A stretch of 64,000 nucleotides of DNA from Omphiscola glabra (GCA_964017045.1 OZ024810.1:3890504-3954503); one strand, 5' to 3'; positions 1-11,544 are shown, numbered from the stretch's first letter. Notes: generated by a model from the letters alone, not told the origin. Numbers and translations are program-made.

Positions 1-900
1 TTAACTGACTCTTCATTTTGAATTTCAGCGAGTTCTTCTTGATACTTCATAATTGAAATATCAGACAAATCCATTAACATTGAAATATGTCCATCATCCA
101 AGTTTGAAAATCAATTTGTTTCAAATCAGAAAAACGTTCTTTTAAATCAGCCGATAGAATTTTCAGTGATCGACAAAATGAAGTATGGACTAGCGGTAGC
201 AGTCACTTCAAATTTTTGGAGGCAATGAAACTTTAAAAAAATGTTGTTGAAAATATTTTTCTGAGATAATTCAGTAAAGGTAATGAAACCAAATATCTCC
301 GCTGTTGTATGGACAAAAGTTGTATTTGTTCCTTGAAGTTGGTTATTTAAAATATTTAGTTTTTCAAAGATATCGGCTAAATAACTCATAAATGCTTTAC
401 CATGGACCGTTAACTGATACTTCATTACATTTTTCATTGGTATATTATTGACATCTAAGTAATTTTTTTAGCTTATTATATATAACTTTGGCGGTAGTGG
501 TGCTTTGTAATGCTTTACGAATAACATTTCTTCAGCAAAACACCCTTTATCAATATATCTTACGTAAGTTATCAAAATGCCTCACTGTCTCTCAAAGTTG
601 ATTCATCCATTTGCACTGAGAATTTTCTTGTTTTCAGCTTTTCAACAAGTTGTATTTCAATATCTTCACTCATTTCATCTATTCTTCTGCTAACAGTATT
701 GTTACTGGGTGGCATAGCTTTCACGTCTTTGTCATATTTTTCCAGAACCGTTCTAAGAAATGCTGATATTGATGGTTTCCTTAAATTCTCTCATATAATT
801 TGATGTTTTCCCAGATTTAGTGATAAGTGAGGACATTTCAATACTAGCCTCAAGAGTACGATTTGAAAGCTGCAGTATGAGCAGTAAACAGAGGCTTTAA
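1..900 (-). pseudogene. hAT transposase relic (ZBED5/FAM200-like)
   Basis: Reading the minus strand from about 900 down to 1 gives broken pieces of a BED-type hAT transposase in several frames. One piece near 510-660 contains VQMDESTLRD and LITYVRYIDKGCF, the central block that carries the first catalytic Asp (the DEST motif) in this family. A second, open from 437 to 147, contains YLADIFEKLNILNNQLQG, which is the domain after the catalytic core. The end near 1-60 reads like the family's IQNEES segment. Stops and frameshifts between these pieces show it is dead, and the C-terminus runs off the window. The GC-rich stretch at 970-1010 may be the outer terminus of the element, but no partner end lies in the window. 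Family membership is by recognition of motifs, not by alignment. Confidence 0.72.
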
Positions 901-1089
901 TGTTGCTCTTTCTCCAAAATACAAGTTAAATCATAGTAAACAGCTCATTTTCCAATGCACTCCCCTAAACAATCAAATTACCCCCCGTGGGGCGTGGGCC
1001 CCCCTTTTGGAAACACCAATTATCCTATTCAGAAACAATTCTCAGAATTTCTCAACAAAACAACGTTGACTTGCCCATTTACCGTTGTC

Positions 1090-1228
1090 TCACACTCAAG
1101 ACCCCATCCCTTTCTGACATCTAAACATCCTTCTTTGCCTCAAACTCCAGACCCCATCCCTTTCTGAATTCTAGACATCCGTCCTTGCCTCACACTCATC
1201 CCATTCTGACATTATCTAGACATCCTTA
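1090..1228. repeat. 50-bp tandem repeat, about 2.7 copies
   Basis: Units start at about 1090, 1140 and 1190 and share the core ACCCCATCCCTTTCTGA. The third copy is shortened and diverged. Non-coding. Confidence 0.75.
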
Positions 1229-1564
1229 AATAACAAAAGAATAATCGTAGCTCCACCCGACAAGACCCTTGATAGCATTGTATCGCTCACATCAAATAAC
1301 TTTAGACTATTATTCAGGGTCTTCGTACACATTTTCATATGAACGCTGACGTTACCTGAATATAAATCTACAATGTAATGAAAAAAATAAAAGTTTGTAT
1401 TTTCATAATTGCGAATGTATTTTTTGTGGGGGCCCTTTTGTAATTATAAACATATTTTTAACACCACACAATTTTAAGTCTTTCAAGATATGTTACAATC
1501 CAGAGCCGGGAAAGTTGTTACGTTGAATGCTATGCGGGGGGGGGGGGGGGGGTGAGAAAGCAGA

Positions 1565-1720
1565 CGGCTCTCTTATGTTTCTCTCATTGTTTCGTCTACG
1601 ACGCACATTCCGACAGCTCTATTATGTTTCTTTCATTGTTTCTTCTACGTCGCACATGTCAACTCTCTTATGTTTCTCTTATTGCTTCCTCTACGACGCA
1701 CAGCTCTATTGTGTTTCTAT
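1565..1720. repeat. Imperfect ~45-bp tandem repeat beside a poly-G run
   Basis: Three and a half diverged units carry the core CTCTNTTATGTTTCT followed by CTACGACGCAC. They follow a run of about 16 G at 1536-1552. The open frame through it is a by-product of the repeat. Confidence 0.7.
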
Positions 1721-2174
1721 TTTAATCACCGGATGGCCAACATCGGATGCGAGCTGCTGTTGTCTCCTCATCTTACTAATTATAAGGTCGGGATTAAAAT
1801 CAAAGAGCAATCGTTGAATGACGTCATGCTTTGAGCCGCTATCTTTGATCAGCTAATCCTTTCAAACTATTCCATGATTCCTGGAGTCACAGAGTCGATA
1901 TCGTGTGAGTAGGAGTCATCCCAAGGTCACGTTACATCGATACTGATACTGGTCACGTCAGCGGGTCTGTCGGGGAGGTGGGGCGAGAACTCGAATGAGT
2001 TATCATGAAGATATCTATAGCACAGAAAAAAAATATTTTAATTTGCCGTAAGGAATTACTAGACTAGGCAATTACCAGGTTAGGCCATAACATATTTTAT
2101 TTCAGCCAAATTGCAGCAACGCATTTAATGCGGTTACTATAGCAACCGTCCTACTTGAAGTAAGCATTGTCTAG

Positions 2175-2295
2175 AGCAGTGGTGGCGAATCTATGGCACG
2201 CGTGTCTCAGCGGACACGAGAAGCCCTCTCTGTCGGCACGCGTATATCAGCTAGAACCTCAGTATTTTGGTTTAATTGCAGAGGTGTAACTTTTC
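2175..2295. mobile_element. Possible hAT MITE end
   Basis: The segment opens with CAGTGGTGGCGAATCTATGG, which has the CAGTGG start typical of hAT termini, followed by short internal repeats of GGCACGCGT. No matching right end was found, so this is a fragment or a coincidence. Confidence 0.35.
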
Positions 2296-2639
2296 AGTTT
2301 GGGCAGTGGCGTAGTTAGAGTTGGTTCCACCCGGAAAAGGGGTCATTGGTGTAGGAAGTGGGGTGGGGCCATCCGCCCCTAGCGGCACTTAATCTCTATA
2401 TCAGCGGTTCTCAACCTTTCTAATGCCGCGACCCCTTAATGCAGTTCCTCATGTTGTGGCTTCTGTTATGTATAGTAATGAAAATATCTGATATGCAGGA
2501 TTTATTTCCATGGTTACACATTGAACATAATTCAAACATGGTGATTAATCTTGTCTTGAAGCATGGTGTAGCATGGGTAACAGTCTTAACATAACTACAG
2601 TAAACTACATTGCTACATTTTGCGACAGTATGCGTAAAA

Positions 2640-3249
2640 AGCCAACGTCAGTTCGAAGGTTGAGATTGCTTCTTTTTTACCAGATCAGAAATGCTCGGGG
2701 CAGTTTTTGCAAGCGCACAACGAAGATCATATTCCACAACAATTCTACTTCTGTATTTAGACTTGATTACCATGTCATCTATTCTTCTGCGGACAGTGTC
2801 GTTGGATAAAGGAAATGGTACTCAATTTCGTAACAAATTTATTCCGATCATAACGCGAACAATGTCTTTGGCCGCTGGCAGCAATAAATCTTCAGCAATG
2901 GTGTGAGGTTTCATAGCTCTGGCGATTCTGAGTGACACCAAATATGAAGCTTCAACGGATACTACGTTTTGTTTTTGGTACTTGCCTCCAGTTTCAAGTC
3001 TGGCTTTCTGGAGTCCATCAGCTTTACTTCTAAAATAGTTGGTATCCTTGCCGGCAAAGCTTGGATGCTTGCTATCAAAATGGCTTTTAGTTTGTTCGGC
3101 TTCATAGTTTCGGCTGATAGAACTTCACAACAAATAACAAATTGCGGTTTCTCAATCCCTGTTGTAATTATTGAGGTAAAACCATACTGCAAATAATCCT
3201 CACTGAATTGTCTTTTCTTAACGTTCTTCTCTACACGATCCATTGTCAT
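2640..3249 (-). pseudogene. SPIN-like hAT transposase, N-terminal part only
   Basis: The reading starts at 3249 with MTMDRVEKNVKKRQFSEDYL and continues with a BED-type zinc finger whose pattern is visible as FVICCEVLSAETMKPNKLK (Cys residues are present but the finger is altered). After a frameshift, 2950-2830 reads SYLVSLRIARAMKPHTIAED and LLLPAAKDIVRVMIG, and after another, near 2800, SNDTVRRRIDDM; these are conserved hAT blocks that precede the first catalytic Asp. Only about 250 bp remain before the element's terminus, so the catalytic RNase-H-like core and C-terminal dimerisation domain are missing. The gene is a pseudogene and could not act alone. Confidence 0.8.
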
Positions 3250-3522
3250 GGGATGGTTTGCTAAAAGATGGTATATTGAAGATGTTTCTCTACACGATCC
3301 ATTGTCATGGGATGGTTTGCTAAAAGATGGTATATTAAAGATGTTTCTCTACACGATCCATTGTCTTGGGATGGTTTGCTAAAAGATGGTATATTGAAGA
3401 TGTTTCTCTACACGATCCATTGTCTTGGGATGGTTTGCTAAAAGATGGTATATTGAAGATGTTTCTCTACACGATCCATTGTCTTGGGATGGTTTGCTAA
3501 AAGATGGTATATTGAAGATCTC
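3226..3522. repeat. 59-bp tandem repeat spanning the transposase start codon
   Basis: About five near-identical units (CTACACGATC recurs at 3231, 3290, 3349, 3408 and 3467). On the minus strand each unit carries the ATGGATCGTGTAGAG start region of the SPIN-like transposase, so the initiation region is duplicated upstream. The period is not a multiple of three, so copies alternate frame. Confidence 0.93.
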
Positions 3523-5560
3523 AGTGTAAAAAATAGACATGTCACATCTTGAAGAGTTTGAGAAAAAAGGGATTTTAAAGTTTGAAAGTATCCAACATAT
3601 TCTCAAGTAAAAATACAATTCTATAATTTGTCTCTATTTAGTGATACCATTTTACTTTTAAAATATATCAGTTACAAGATATTTTGTGACAGATTTTTAC
3701 AGTTTATTATCAGACTGACTCAATATTGTGACTTGTCAACTTTTTCCACTGAAAATTGAAATTTATTAATTTAACTATATTTTATGTTTTTTAAAAGCCA
3801 ATGACATCTCTTATTCATCACTTGTTAAACTTAAGTGACCTCTCTAAATAAGAAAACAAAATGTGGCCGAAATAAAAAAAAAACAATTATTTTTTAAAAA
3901 AATCGTAATTTTTTTTTAAAATCTGAAGCAGTGTACAAGCCACTGAGATCTTGTACAAGCCACTGAGATCTTGTACGGGTGGTGTAATTTCCGTGTAATG
4001 ACTCAATGATAATGTAATAAATTATATCAAGTTTATACTTTCACAGTGCCATTATCATTCAGCTTATTATAAATTATAAGTGACATATAAGTAATATGAC
4101 TCATTATGACCTTGAACTGGTACTGAAATTTATGGAACAGGCTTATGTTATGCTATTTTACACATACACATCAGTCATTACTCGGTTCACTGTAAGACTT
4201 TCATTAATAACATAAAAGATAATGGCCTGCATTTTCAATAACAATGAAAACATAGAGATATTTTATAACGTGTTTAACAGCCTTTAATCTGATGGGGCTA
4301 ATACAAATTGTTTAAAATGATTGACAATGATTATGTTGTAAATCATTGTAATGCTCTCATCACTCAATGGTCAGAATCAAAAGAAGGCGTGAAGCAGTAG
4401 ACGAGCATACTTTTTATTTTGCGTTTTATTTTTATTTTTTGCCTTTATAAGGCAATCATCGTTCATCAGGGGAAATTTATAACAGAGACGAAACTTAGTA
4501 CGACAGCATGCTGAGCTTGGGCAAAATAGTACTGACTGCAGGAGAGGGCTACTGAAACTGATTAAACTTAATCCTAAATTTTCCTCTCAGTACACTTATT
4601 CTAATCACATAAAACTTGAACAGTAACTATCTTTACCTCATGTATTATGACTAGAAAGACTCTGCTTCCTCAACCGATTTTTACTTTTGTTTTAAATGTT
4701 CACTTTAAATTCATCGTAGATAACAATAGTAGCATTTATTGTTCGGTGTAATTTCAGCATCTGACATTTGACCTATATTCTTTATTTATTTACGTTTTCT
4801 TTACCTGCCATTGGTTAAGCGCGTCACTTGATATTAAGGGAGGTAACTTTGAGTTTTTTCTTCTACATTTTCACTGGACTTGTCAGATTCGTCTATTGTA
4901 TGCCCTATTTTTAATCCGCGATTACCCGTAAACGAGCTGATTTGTGCAGTAGTTTTCACTGTCGGTTTAAGCTTTATTATGGGGTGAATAGTTCAAAGGG
5001 GGGTATCTAACAAATGAAAATTGGTGACATGTCTGGTTTTTCAGCTGGACCAAATCAATCGGTTTCTAAGAAAATCATCATCGGAAATGTGTGTTTTCCA
5101 ATGGTCCTTGGCGACACCCGCGAAAGGGTCTCGCGACCCCCAAAGGGGTCCTGACCCACAGGTTGAGAACCGCTGCTCTATATTGTGCTGCGCGACATTT
5201 TCGGCCAAAGGTAACGAAAATATAGGGATTAAAAGAAACAAGATACAATTGTATTTGACCATCAGTTATTACACAAATTATGAGATAATGGAGCTCTGAA
5301 AACATTGACTCAATTCCATACAAAGTATTTCGAATAAAGCCCCCCCCCCCTCCCCAGATGCCCACTTTGATTTGGCTCGTAAGCCTTCGGCACCTTTGAT
5401 TTCTTTCTCCCCCCCCCCTCCCAGCCCCGATCAATGAGATTGGCCTGCACTCTTCTGAAGGCAGTGACAGCTGGATTTAACTGAAACCCTTGTGACAGAA
5501 GCAAAACTGGTGCTATTTGCAGGTTCATCTAGTGTTAATTATTACGACTTATCGCATATT

Positions 5561-5991
5561 CAAGGTAGAGCGCTAGTCAAGGTAGAGCGCTAGTCAAGGT
5601 AGAGCGCTAGTCAAGGTAGAGCGCTAGTCAAGGTAGAGCGCTAGTCAAGGTAGAGCGCTAGTCAAGGTAGAGCGCTAGTCAAGGTAGAGCGCTAGTCAAG
5701 GTAGGGCGCTAGTCAAGGTAGAGCGCTAGTCAAGGTATGGCGCTAGTCAAGGTAGGGCGCTAGTCAAGGTAGAGCGCTAGTCAAGGTAGGGCGCTAGTCA
5801 AGGTAGAGCGCTAGTCAAGGTAGGGCGCTAGTCAAGGTAAGGCGCTAGTCAAGGTAGAGCGCTAGTCAAGGTAGGGCGCTAGTCAAGGTAGGGCGCTAAT
5901 CAAGGTAGGGCGCTAGTCAAGGTAGAGCGCTAGTCAAGGTAGAGCGCTAGTTAAGGTAGGGCGCTAGTCAAGGTAGGGCGCTAGTCAAGGT
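5561..5991. repeat. 17-bp minisatellite, about 25 copies
   Basis: The unit is CAAGGTAGAGCGCTAGT with an A/G variant (GTAGAG or GTAGGG) that alternates along the array. Copies are otherwise almost identical, which suggests recent expansion. There are no unique spacers, so this is not a CRISPR array. Confidence 0.97.
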
Positions 5992-6761
5992 TCTTTATTT
6001 CCAGGTGTCACTGTGCCTAAAAAGCACTATATGTTTTTGCTGGGGGGGGGGGCAAACTTAAAGTCGTCCCCGAGCTGTAGAATGTCTAGGTACGCCTCTG
6101 GAGTGGGCGAAGATTTTAAAGCCCGCCCTTATGAAAAAACTCACCGCCCATCAATATATAAAAATGTGCCGCCCATGTGTTGACCGCCCCACCCTTGCTA
6201 CGCCCTTGAGTTTGGGCACTCTATCTTGTGTTATGATTGCTACGTGTTTTTAGTGAGATGTAAATGTTTTTGGTTTTTCTTGTTGTTGTTACCTGGCCCA
6301 ATAAAAACTCCAATCTCAAACTGACAGTGCAGATCTGCGACCAGGGCTCCCGTGCCCTCACCCTCGCATTGAGTAGCGGTGTAGATAAAGTGAAAATTGA
6401 TTTGGTCTCTGGAAGGAATTAAAAAAAAAACAAGAATCAGAATAGTGGTTCTCAAAACATGGAGTTTCACATGGCAGTCATATGACAATTTTAAAAAAAA
6501 ACTTGTTCTCCATAAAAATACAACTAGCCCCGGCCCTGATGTCTGGCAACTTCTAGCGTTATTTTTCCCATCGAGTCTACTAGGCTGATGCCAAAACATA
6601 TTCAAATATGTGAGAATGTTTTGAGTTCTTTTAAAAGATTCTGTTAAAAGAAAATTCGTAAAATAGTATTATACTTTGTTCTTATGTGATATGAATAATT
6701 TTTTTAGACTCTATAACGCCGTCACATTTTATATTGTATGATTAATGTATTCATAAAACTG

Positions 6762-7458
6762 ACCCACATGTACAAACATGTACAAACATGAAACTTGACA
6801 TGTACAAATATGAAACTTGACCACCTGTACAAACATGAATCTTGACCACATGTACAAATATGAAACTTGACCACCTGTACAAATATGAAACTAACCCACC
6901 TGTACAAACATGAAACCTATCAACCTGTACGAATATGAAACTAACCCACCTGTACAAACATGGAACTAAACAACTGTACAAACATTAAACTAACCCACCT
7001 GTACAAACATGAAACTAACCCACCTGTCCAAACATGGAACTTGACCACATGTACAAATATGAAACTTGACCACCTGAAACAAACATGAAACTGACCCACC
7101 TATACAAACATGAAACTAACCTACCTGTAAAAATATGAAACCAACCCACCTGTAAAAACATGAAACTAACGCACATGTACAAAAATGAAACTTGACCACC
7201 TGTACACACATGAAACCTATTCACCTTTACAAACATGAAACGAACTCACCTGTACAAATATTAAACCTACCCACCTTTACAAACATGAAACTTGACCACC
7301 AATATAAGCATGAAACCGACCCACCTGTACAAACATGAAACCGACCCACTGTAAAAACATGAAACCGACCCACCTGTATAAACATGAAAATTGACCACCT
7401 GTACAAACATGAAAACGACCCACCTGTACAAACATGAAATTAACCCACCTGTACAATA
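6762..7458. repeat. 25-bp minisatellite, about 28 diverged copies
   Basis: The plus-strand unit is close to CACCTGTACAAACATGAAAC plus a variable five bases. Read on the minus strand each unit contains CAGGTGGGT, a good match to a vertebrate/invertebrate 5' splice site. The array ends exactly at the donor of the candidate secreted-peptide exon at 7449-7621. Three units equal 75 bp, which leaves long artefactual frames open on the minus strand. Confidence 0.95.
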
Positions 7459-7621
7459 CTGCCAGTCTTTCTTCTGCTATGTTGACAGCCGGCATGGACC
7501 GGTTTATTCCGAAAGGCAGGGTTGGCACCCCATCGTCTGCCAAAACAATAACATTGACATCATACGGCGCTGAAGTGACTTGGGCGAATGACATCATCAT
7601 AAGGACCACCAGGAATAGCAT
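7449..7621 (-). CDS. Candidate first coding exon of a small secreted protein
   Basis: The frame opens at 7621 with MLFLVVLMMMSFAQVTSA, a textbook signal peptide (hydrophobic core, small residues before a likely cut after Ala). It is followed by about 38 residues that include PYDVNVIVLADDGVPTLP and end NIAEERLAVLY. The frame then meets CAG/GTGGGTT, a strong splice donor, with the exon ending at 7449 in phase 2. Beyond that the same frame only reads minisatellite, so the true protein must continue in a downstream exon below 6.7 kb that I could not identify. I do not recognise the family; a neuropeptide or other secreted precursor is possible. No clear promoter was seen upstream (7622-7900). Evidence is the signal peptide, the donor and composition only. 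Confidence 0.45.
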
Positions 7622-7639
7622 CCTTACTTAGGAGAATGA

Positions 7640-9950
7640 CTTTGGTCTGACTGAAGCATTTGCCTTAGATGTGGTTTTACTTTCAACTGTCTACATCGGT
7701 GGCCCACCTTTAGACGCATCTTAACAACAGGACATGATACCGGCTCTGAAGTCGGAAATGTTTATTTGAAGAGATGGCGCTCTAGAGATTTGTTAGGTAT
7801 TGTGAATCCAAAATTAGTTCTGGTTATTTTCGGTAATGTTGAATCTATGAAGCGATTGGCTGCATAGAAGATGTGTGACCCCGTGAATAGTTGTTCTTGT
7901 TTTTCAAATTAGAAAAACAAATAAATTGGAATAATGCAGGCGCAAATCTTCTGGTGTCATTCGAAATATAATTCAATCATGAAACAATCATTCTTGTCTC
8001 AACACCACTTGGTGACGTCAGACACCTGGAGTAGGATCGTTTTATTTATAATTTTACGTCTTTCATTTAAATATTACAATTTTGAAATTTTATATATAAA
8101 AGAATGAGTTTGTTATCTTTTTCTCCTGATTTTTTTTTTAAATCTAGAAATAAACTGGGGATAAAAAATCGGGAATTTGTTGCCAAATAGGACTTAGAGT
8201 TTATAATCAAAATGTTAAACGGAACGCCTCCATAATTCTCTCATAAATGTTTTATATCTATACCTATCACCATGAATGAATAAAAAATAATATTATTATT
8301 CCTACCAATAATACTTTATATCACGTTTCAGCCTCAAATTTAGACGTAAATTTTATCACTTTATATATTTACATTAAATATTTTTTATTCCAGCGATGAA
8401 TTTGTTTATCCATGGGTTGTCATTTTCTTTTGAATTGAAGGTAATAAAAGGGTTTAAGCAACATATATATATATCGTATGGTTATTAAAGTAAACTCAAA
8501 TAAAATTGTCCAAAATACAAAGTCTTGTAGTTATGTAAAAGTTATGTTGTTCATTGTGTTTTATATTGCATTGAGAATATCTCCTGAAAATTTTGTAGCA
8601 TTATCTTTTAAAATAAAAAGTTTGTGGGCAAAATAAGGCAGAAATTTGGAAAGTCTGTCACAGGTTTTCACGGTTAAAAAAAATAAATAAATAAGTGGGT
8701 TTAAAAAATTCACCCAAAAATAAATAAATTATAACCTTCATTTCTTTAAAAGATAGAAAGATGAAATTGGTGTCTTTGCAAAGTTTATAGTACCGGTATA
8801 GCTAGCCCTTTATTGTTATGGTCATAGGACAATATTTAAACTGTATGTCAAAGTACCTAATGTAAACAAATGACGCGCTAAGCACAGTTCATTCTAATCG
8901 GAATCGCCACTCGTAGCTTCCCTTGCGTTTCAATAATCGCCAGTACAAAGAAAAATTGGGAAGTAAATAATCCTGATTTAGCAAAGTTCTGTCACTGAAC
9001 TCTTAGAGATGCTTTAAAACCTCACAATCGTAAGAAATTATTTAATAAATGGCTAGTTCTTGTCAGGGGGACCGAAGCCATCGCAACTCAATTCTATGGC
9101 TCTCCGATTGATCAATTATTTAATTTTTTGTCGTTTTTAAAGCGTTGGCTTTTTACTCCTCTAATCATCCGTCTCTCCCCCCACACCCCCACCCCACTTT
9201 TTTGATGTTTTTTGTTCCTTTCGTTGTTTTAGTGTAGTAGGAAACTTGAAACGCCAAGTTAAAGATACGTTATTTTGTTGCTTCAGTTTTGTGTGTGTGT
9301 TTTTGTTAGTTTCCCAAATTATTTCTCCCATTTCCTTAAGGACGCTTGTAGATTATCAATGGCGTAATATATAATATATATATACGTCATTAATATCGCA
9401 GAATTCTAAGCGTTGAAATGTTTTTTTTTTAATTTCTTATTTCTATTCCATTATTCCAACTTTTTTGGAATGATAAATTAATTCTGCGGTTGACGAATAA
9501 AACAAAGACAATGGCCAGTCTCGTGTCTCATAACTTAAACAACGGCGTGGCGTGTGAAATAATATTTATACCGGTATTATTTATACCGTAATCAAGAACG
9601 CTCACCCGATCGTTCGTGGCCAATGTTTATTCAGAATAATTTCTTACACTTTTTAAATGTGTCAAAACTCGTCTTTCTATGAATTTCTCACGCTTTGCTC
9701 CTCTAACTCTAAGATAATAGTTGTTTTATTACAAACTAAAAATTGAATGAGAATACAATACTTTATTTTCCTTTTAATTTCTGTCTTTTCTTTCATTTTA
9801 ACCCTTCTCTTTTCTTACATTGTAACCCTTCTCTTTTCTTTATGATCACCATAAACCTTTTTCATATTTGTTGCCACAAAGTAGACTCCCTTTGTTTTAG
9901 TTTGGCTCCTATGAAATCCTGTTCATCGACCGTGTTGTAATTTCTGTACT
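7640..9950. other. Intergenic, no gene seen
   Basis: AT-rich sequence with poly-A/T runs, a short TA microsatellite near 8463 and 9370, and no coding frame or terminal repeats I can support. Confidence 0.6.
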
Positions 9951-9951
9951 T

Positions 9952-10797
9952 ACGTTGTTCCATTGTTAGAATCTGTTGTTCTATTGTTGGGATCAGTTGT
10001 TCTATTGTTGGGATCAGTTGTTTCATTGTTGGGAACAGTTGTTCCATTGTTGGGATCAGTTGTTCCATTGTTGGGATCTGTTGTTCCATTGTTGGGATCA
10101 GTTGTTTCATTGTTGGGATCAGTTGTTTCATTGTTGGGATCAGTTGTTCCATTGTTGGGATCAGTTGTTCTATTGTTGGGATCAGTTGTTCTATTGTTGG
10201 GATCAGTTGTTCCATTGTTGGGATCAGTTGTTCCATTGTTGGGATCAGTTGTTCTATTGTTGGGATCAGTTGTTCCATTGTTGGGATCTGTTGTTCTATT
10301 GTTGGGATCTGTTGTTCCATTGTTGGGATCAGTTGTTCCATTGTTGGGATCAGTTGTTCCATTGTTGGGATCAGTTGTTCCATTGTTGGGATCAGTTGTT
10401 CCATTGTTGGGATCAGTTGTTCCATTGTTGGGATCAGTTGTTCCATTGTTGGGATCAGTTGTTTCATTGTTGGGATCAGTTGTTCCATTTTGGGATCAGT
10501 TGTTCTATTGTTGGGATCAGTTGTTCCATTGTTGGGATCTGTTGTTCTATTGTTGGGATCTGTTGTTCCATTGTTGGGATCAGTTGTTCCATTGTTGGGA
10601 TCAGTTGTTCCATTGTTGGGATCAGTTGTTCCATTGTTGGGATCAGTTGTTCCATTGTTGGGATCAGTTGTTCCATTGTTGGGATCAGTTGTTCCATTGT
10701 TGGGATCAGTTGTTCCATTGTTGGGATCAGTTGTTTCATTGTTGGGATCTGTTGTTCCATTGTTGGGATCTGTTGTTCCATTGTTGGGATCAGTAGT
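9952..10797. repeat. 21-bp minisatellite, about 40 copies
   Basis: The unit is TTGTTCCATTGTTGGGATCA plus one base (usually G), with point variants (TTCTA, TTTCA; TCTG for TCAG). Because 21 is divisible by three and the unit has no stop in most frames, long frames stay open on both strands (for example a TTDPNNG heptad on minus). A single-base deletion near 10490 shifts the frame of the array, which argues against selection on a protein. Confidence 0.97.
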
Positions 10798-11129
10798 TTC
10801 CGAGGGCCGTCGAAACAACATAGGAGGCCTTGGGCACATCAATGCACTGGGGGCCCCTAGCAACACAACAAACCTGGGCGTGAGAAAGGGGCGAACGGGG
10901 GTACTAGCCCCATACTCAAACAATGGAAAAAAAAAGGTTGGGGGGGGGGGGGGTATTATAAGTTTAAAGTCAGTGGTCTTGTCCATGCACATAAGTGAAA
11001 GTTAAAGCTAGTTCAAACGTTTTGTCCCACCGTACAGCTTAGCTTATTCTTACCTTTTTTTTTCGATTCATATCTGGGAAAAGCAAAACTTGTTGACGAG
11101 AGCTATCCCCCTTTAAAAGTTTTAAAATC

Positions 11130-11310
11130 GAAGTGGCTATTGGTACCCGGGTACCAGAAGTGAGAGGTTGTGATTAAAAAACTATCAAAAATATTATTGT
11201 TGGGTTTTGTAAGACAAAATGAGGTATCAAATGAAAGATAATTGAATGTACTATACGTTTGAAATTTTAATTCTTCAGTTTAACTAAAGTTAACTACTAC
11301 AACACTGACC
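11130..11310. repeat. Solitary copy of the foldback-element arm
   Basis: This stretch matches the left arm of the palindromic element at 11562 in the same orientation (shared cores GTGGCTATTGGTAC, GAGGTATCAAATGAAAGAT and TACTATACGTTTGAAAT). It is followed by poly-C/poly-A/poly-G runs at 11355-11402. Confidence 0.8.
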
Positions 11311-11544
11311 TAACCACTATGATGGGTTTCTTGGAAAGACATAACGAATTAAGCCCCCCCCCCCCCCCAAAAAAAAAAAAAGTGGTCGGGGGGGGGGGGG
11401 GCGTCTTACAAGCAATCCCCATCCGTACATTACGGTCAAGGCTGCAGTTCCATCTCAGGGAGTATTAAGGAGAACGTGAACCACCGATTCATTGGGTATT
11501 CCCGTCAGCTGTCCCATCCAGAAAGGTCAAAGGGAAGCAGCCCA

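Larger units (their letters stand above)
2402..5175. mobile_element. SPIN-like hAT transposon, internally damaged
   Basis: Both ends begin CAGCGGTTCTCAACCT when read inward (2402 rightward, 5175 leftward), and each is bordered by the same 8 bp, CTCTATAT (2394-2401 and 5176-5183). The left subterminal text (ATATCTGATATGCAGGAT near 2490) and the right GTCGCGA/GGGTC-rich terminus match what I recall of SPIN, a hAT family known for horizontal transfer among animals. The element encodes a broken transposase on the minus strand (2640-3249), contains a 59-bp tandem array just upstream of it, and has about 1.6 kb of AT-rich DNA of unknown origin between 3540 and 5100. It sits inside the outer hAT element at 2304-6208. 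Confidence 0.88.
2304..6208. mobile_element. Outer hAT-type non-autonomous element (host of a nested SPIN-like copy)
   Basis: The left end is CAGTGGCGTAG at 2304; the right end reads inward as CAAGGGCGTAG from 6208. Both are flanked by the same 8-bp sequence AGTTTGGG (2296-2303 and 6209-6216), the target-site duplication length of hAT elements. The element's own DNA is only about 1.1 kb; the rest is the inserted SPIN-like element (2402-5175) plus its duplicated 8 bp. The right arm also contains the 17-bp minisatellite (5561-5991), a poly-G run and a further hAT-like terminus ending TACGCCTCTG near 6101. No transposase belongs to the outer element. Confidence 0.8.

Noticed and set aside
5021..5528. 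Overlapping frames on both strands at the right end of the SPIN-like element
   Set aside because: They cover transposon termini and poly-C runs with no protein similarity.
5561..5991. Regular short repeats that could suggest a CRISPR array
   Set aside because: Units are head-to-tail without unique spacers, and the DNA is eukaryotic.
9862..10992. Open frame of 376 codons with TTDPNNG repeats on the minus strand and others on the plus strand
   Set aside because: Produced by the 21-bp minisatellite; frame shifts inside the array and open frames on both strands argue against a protein.
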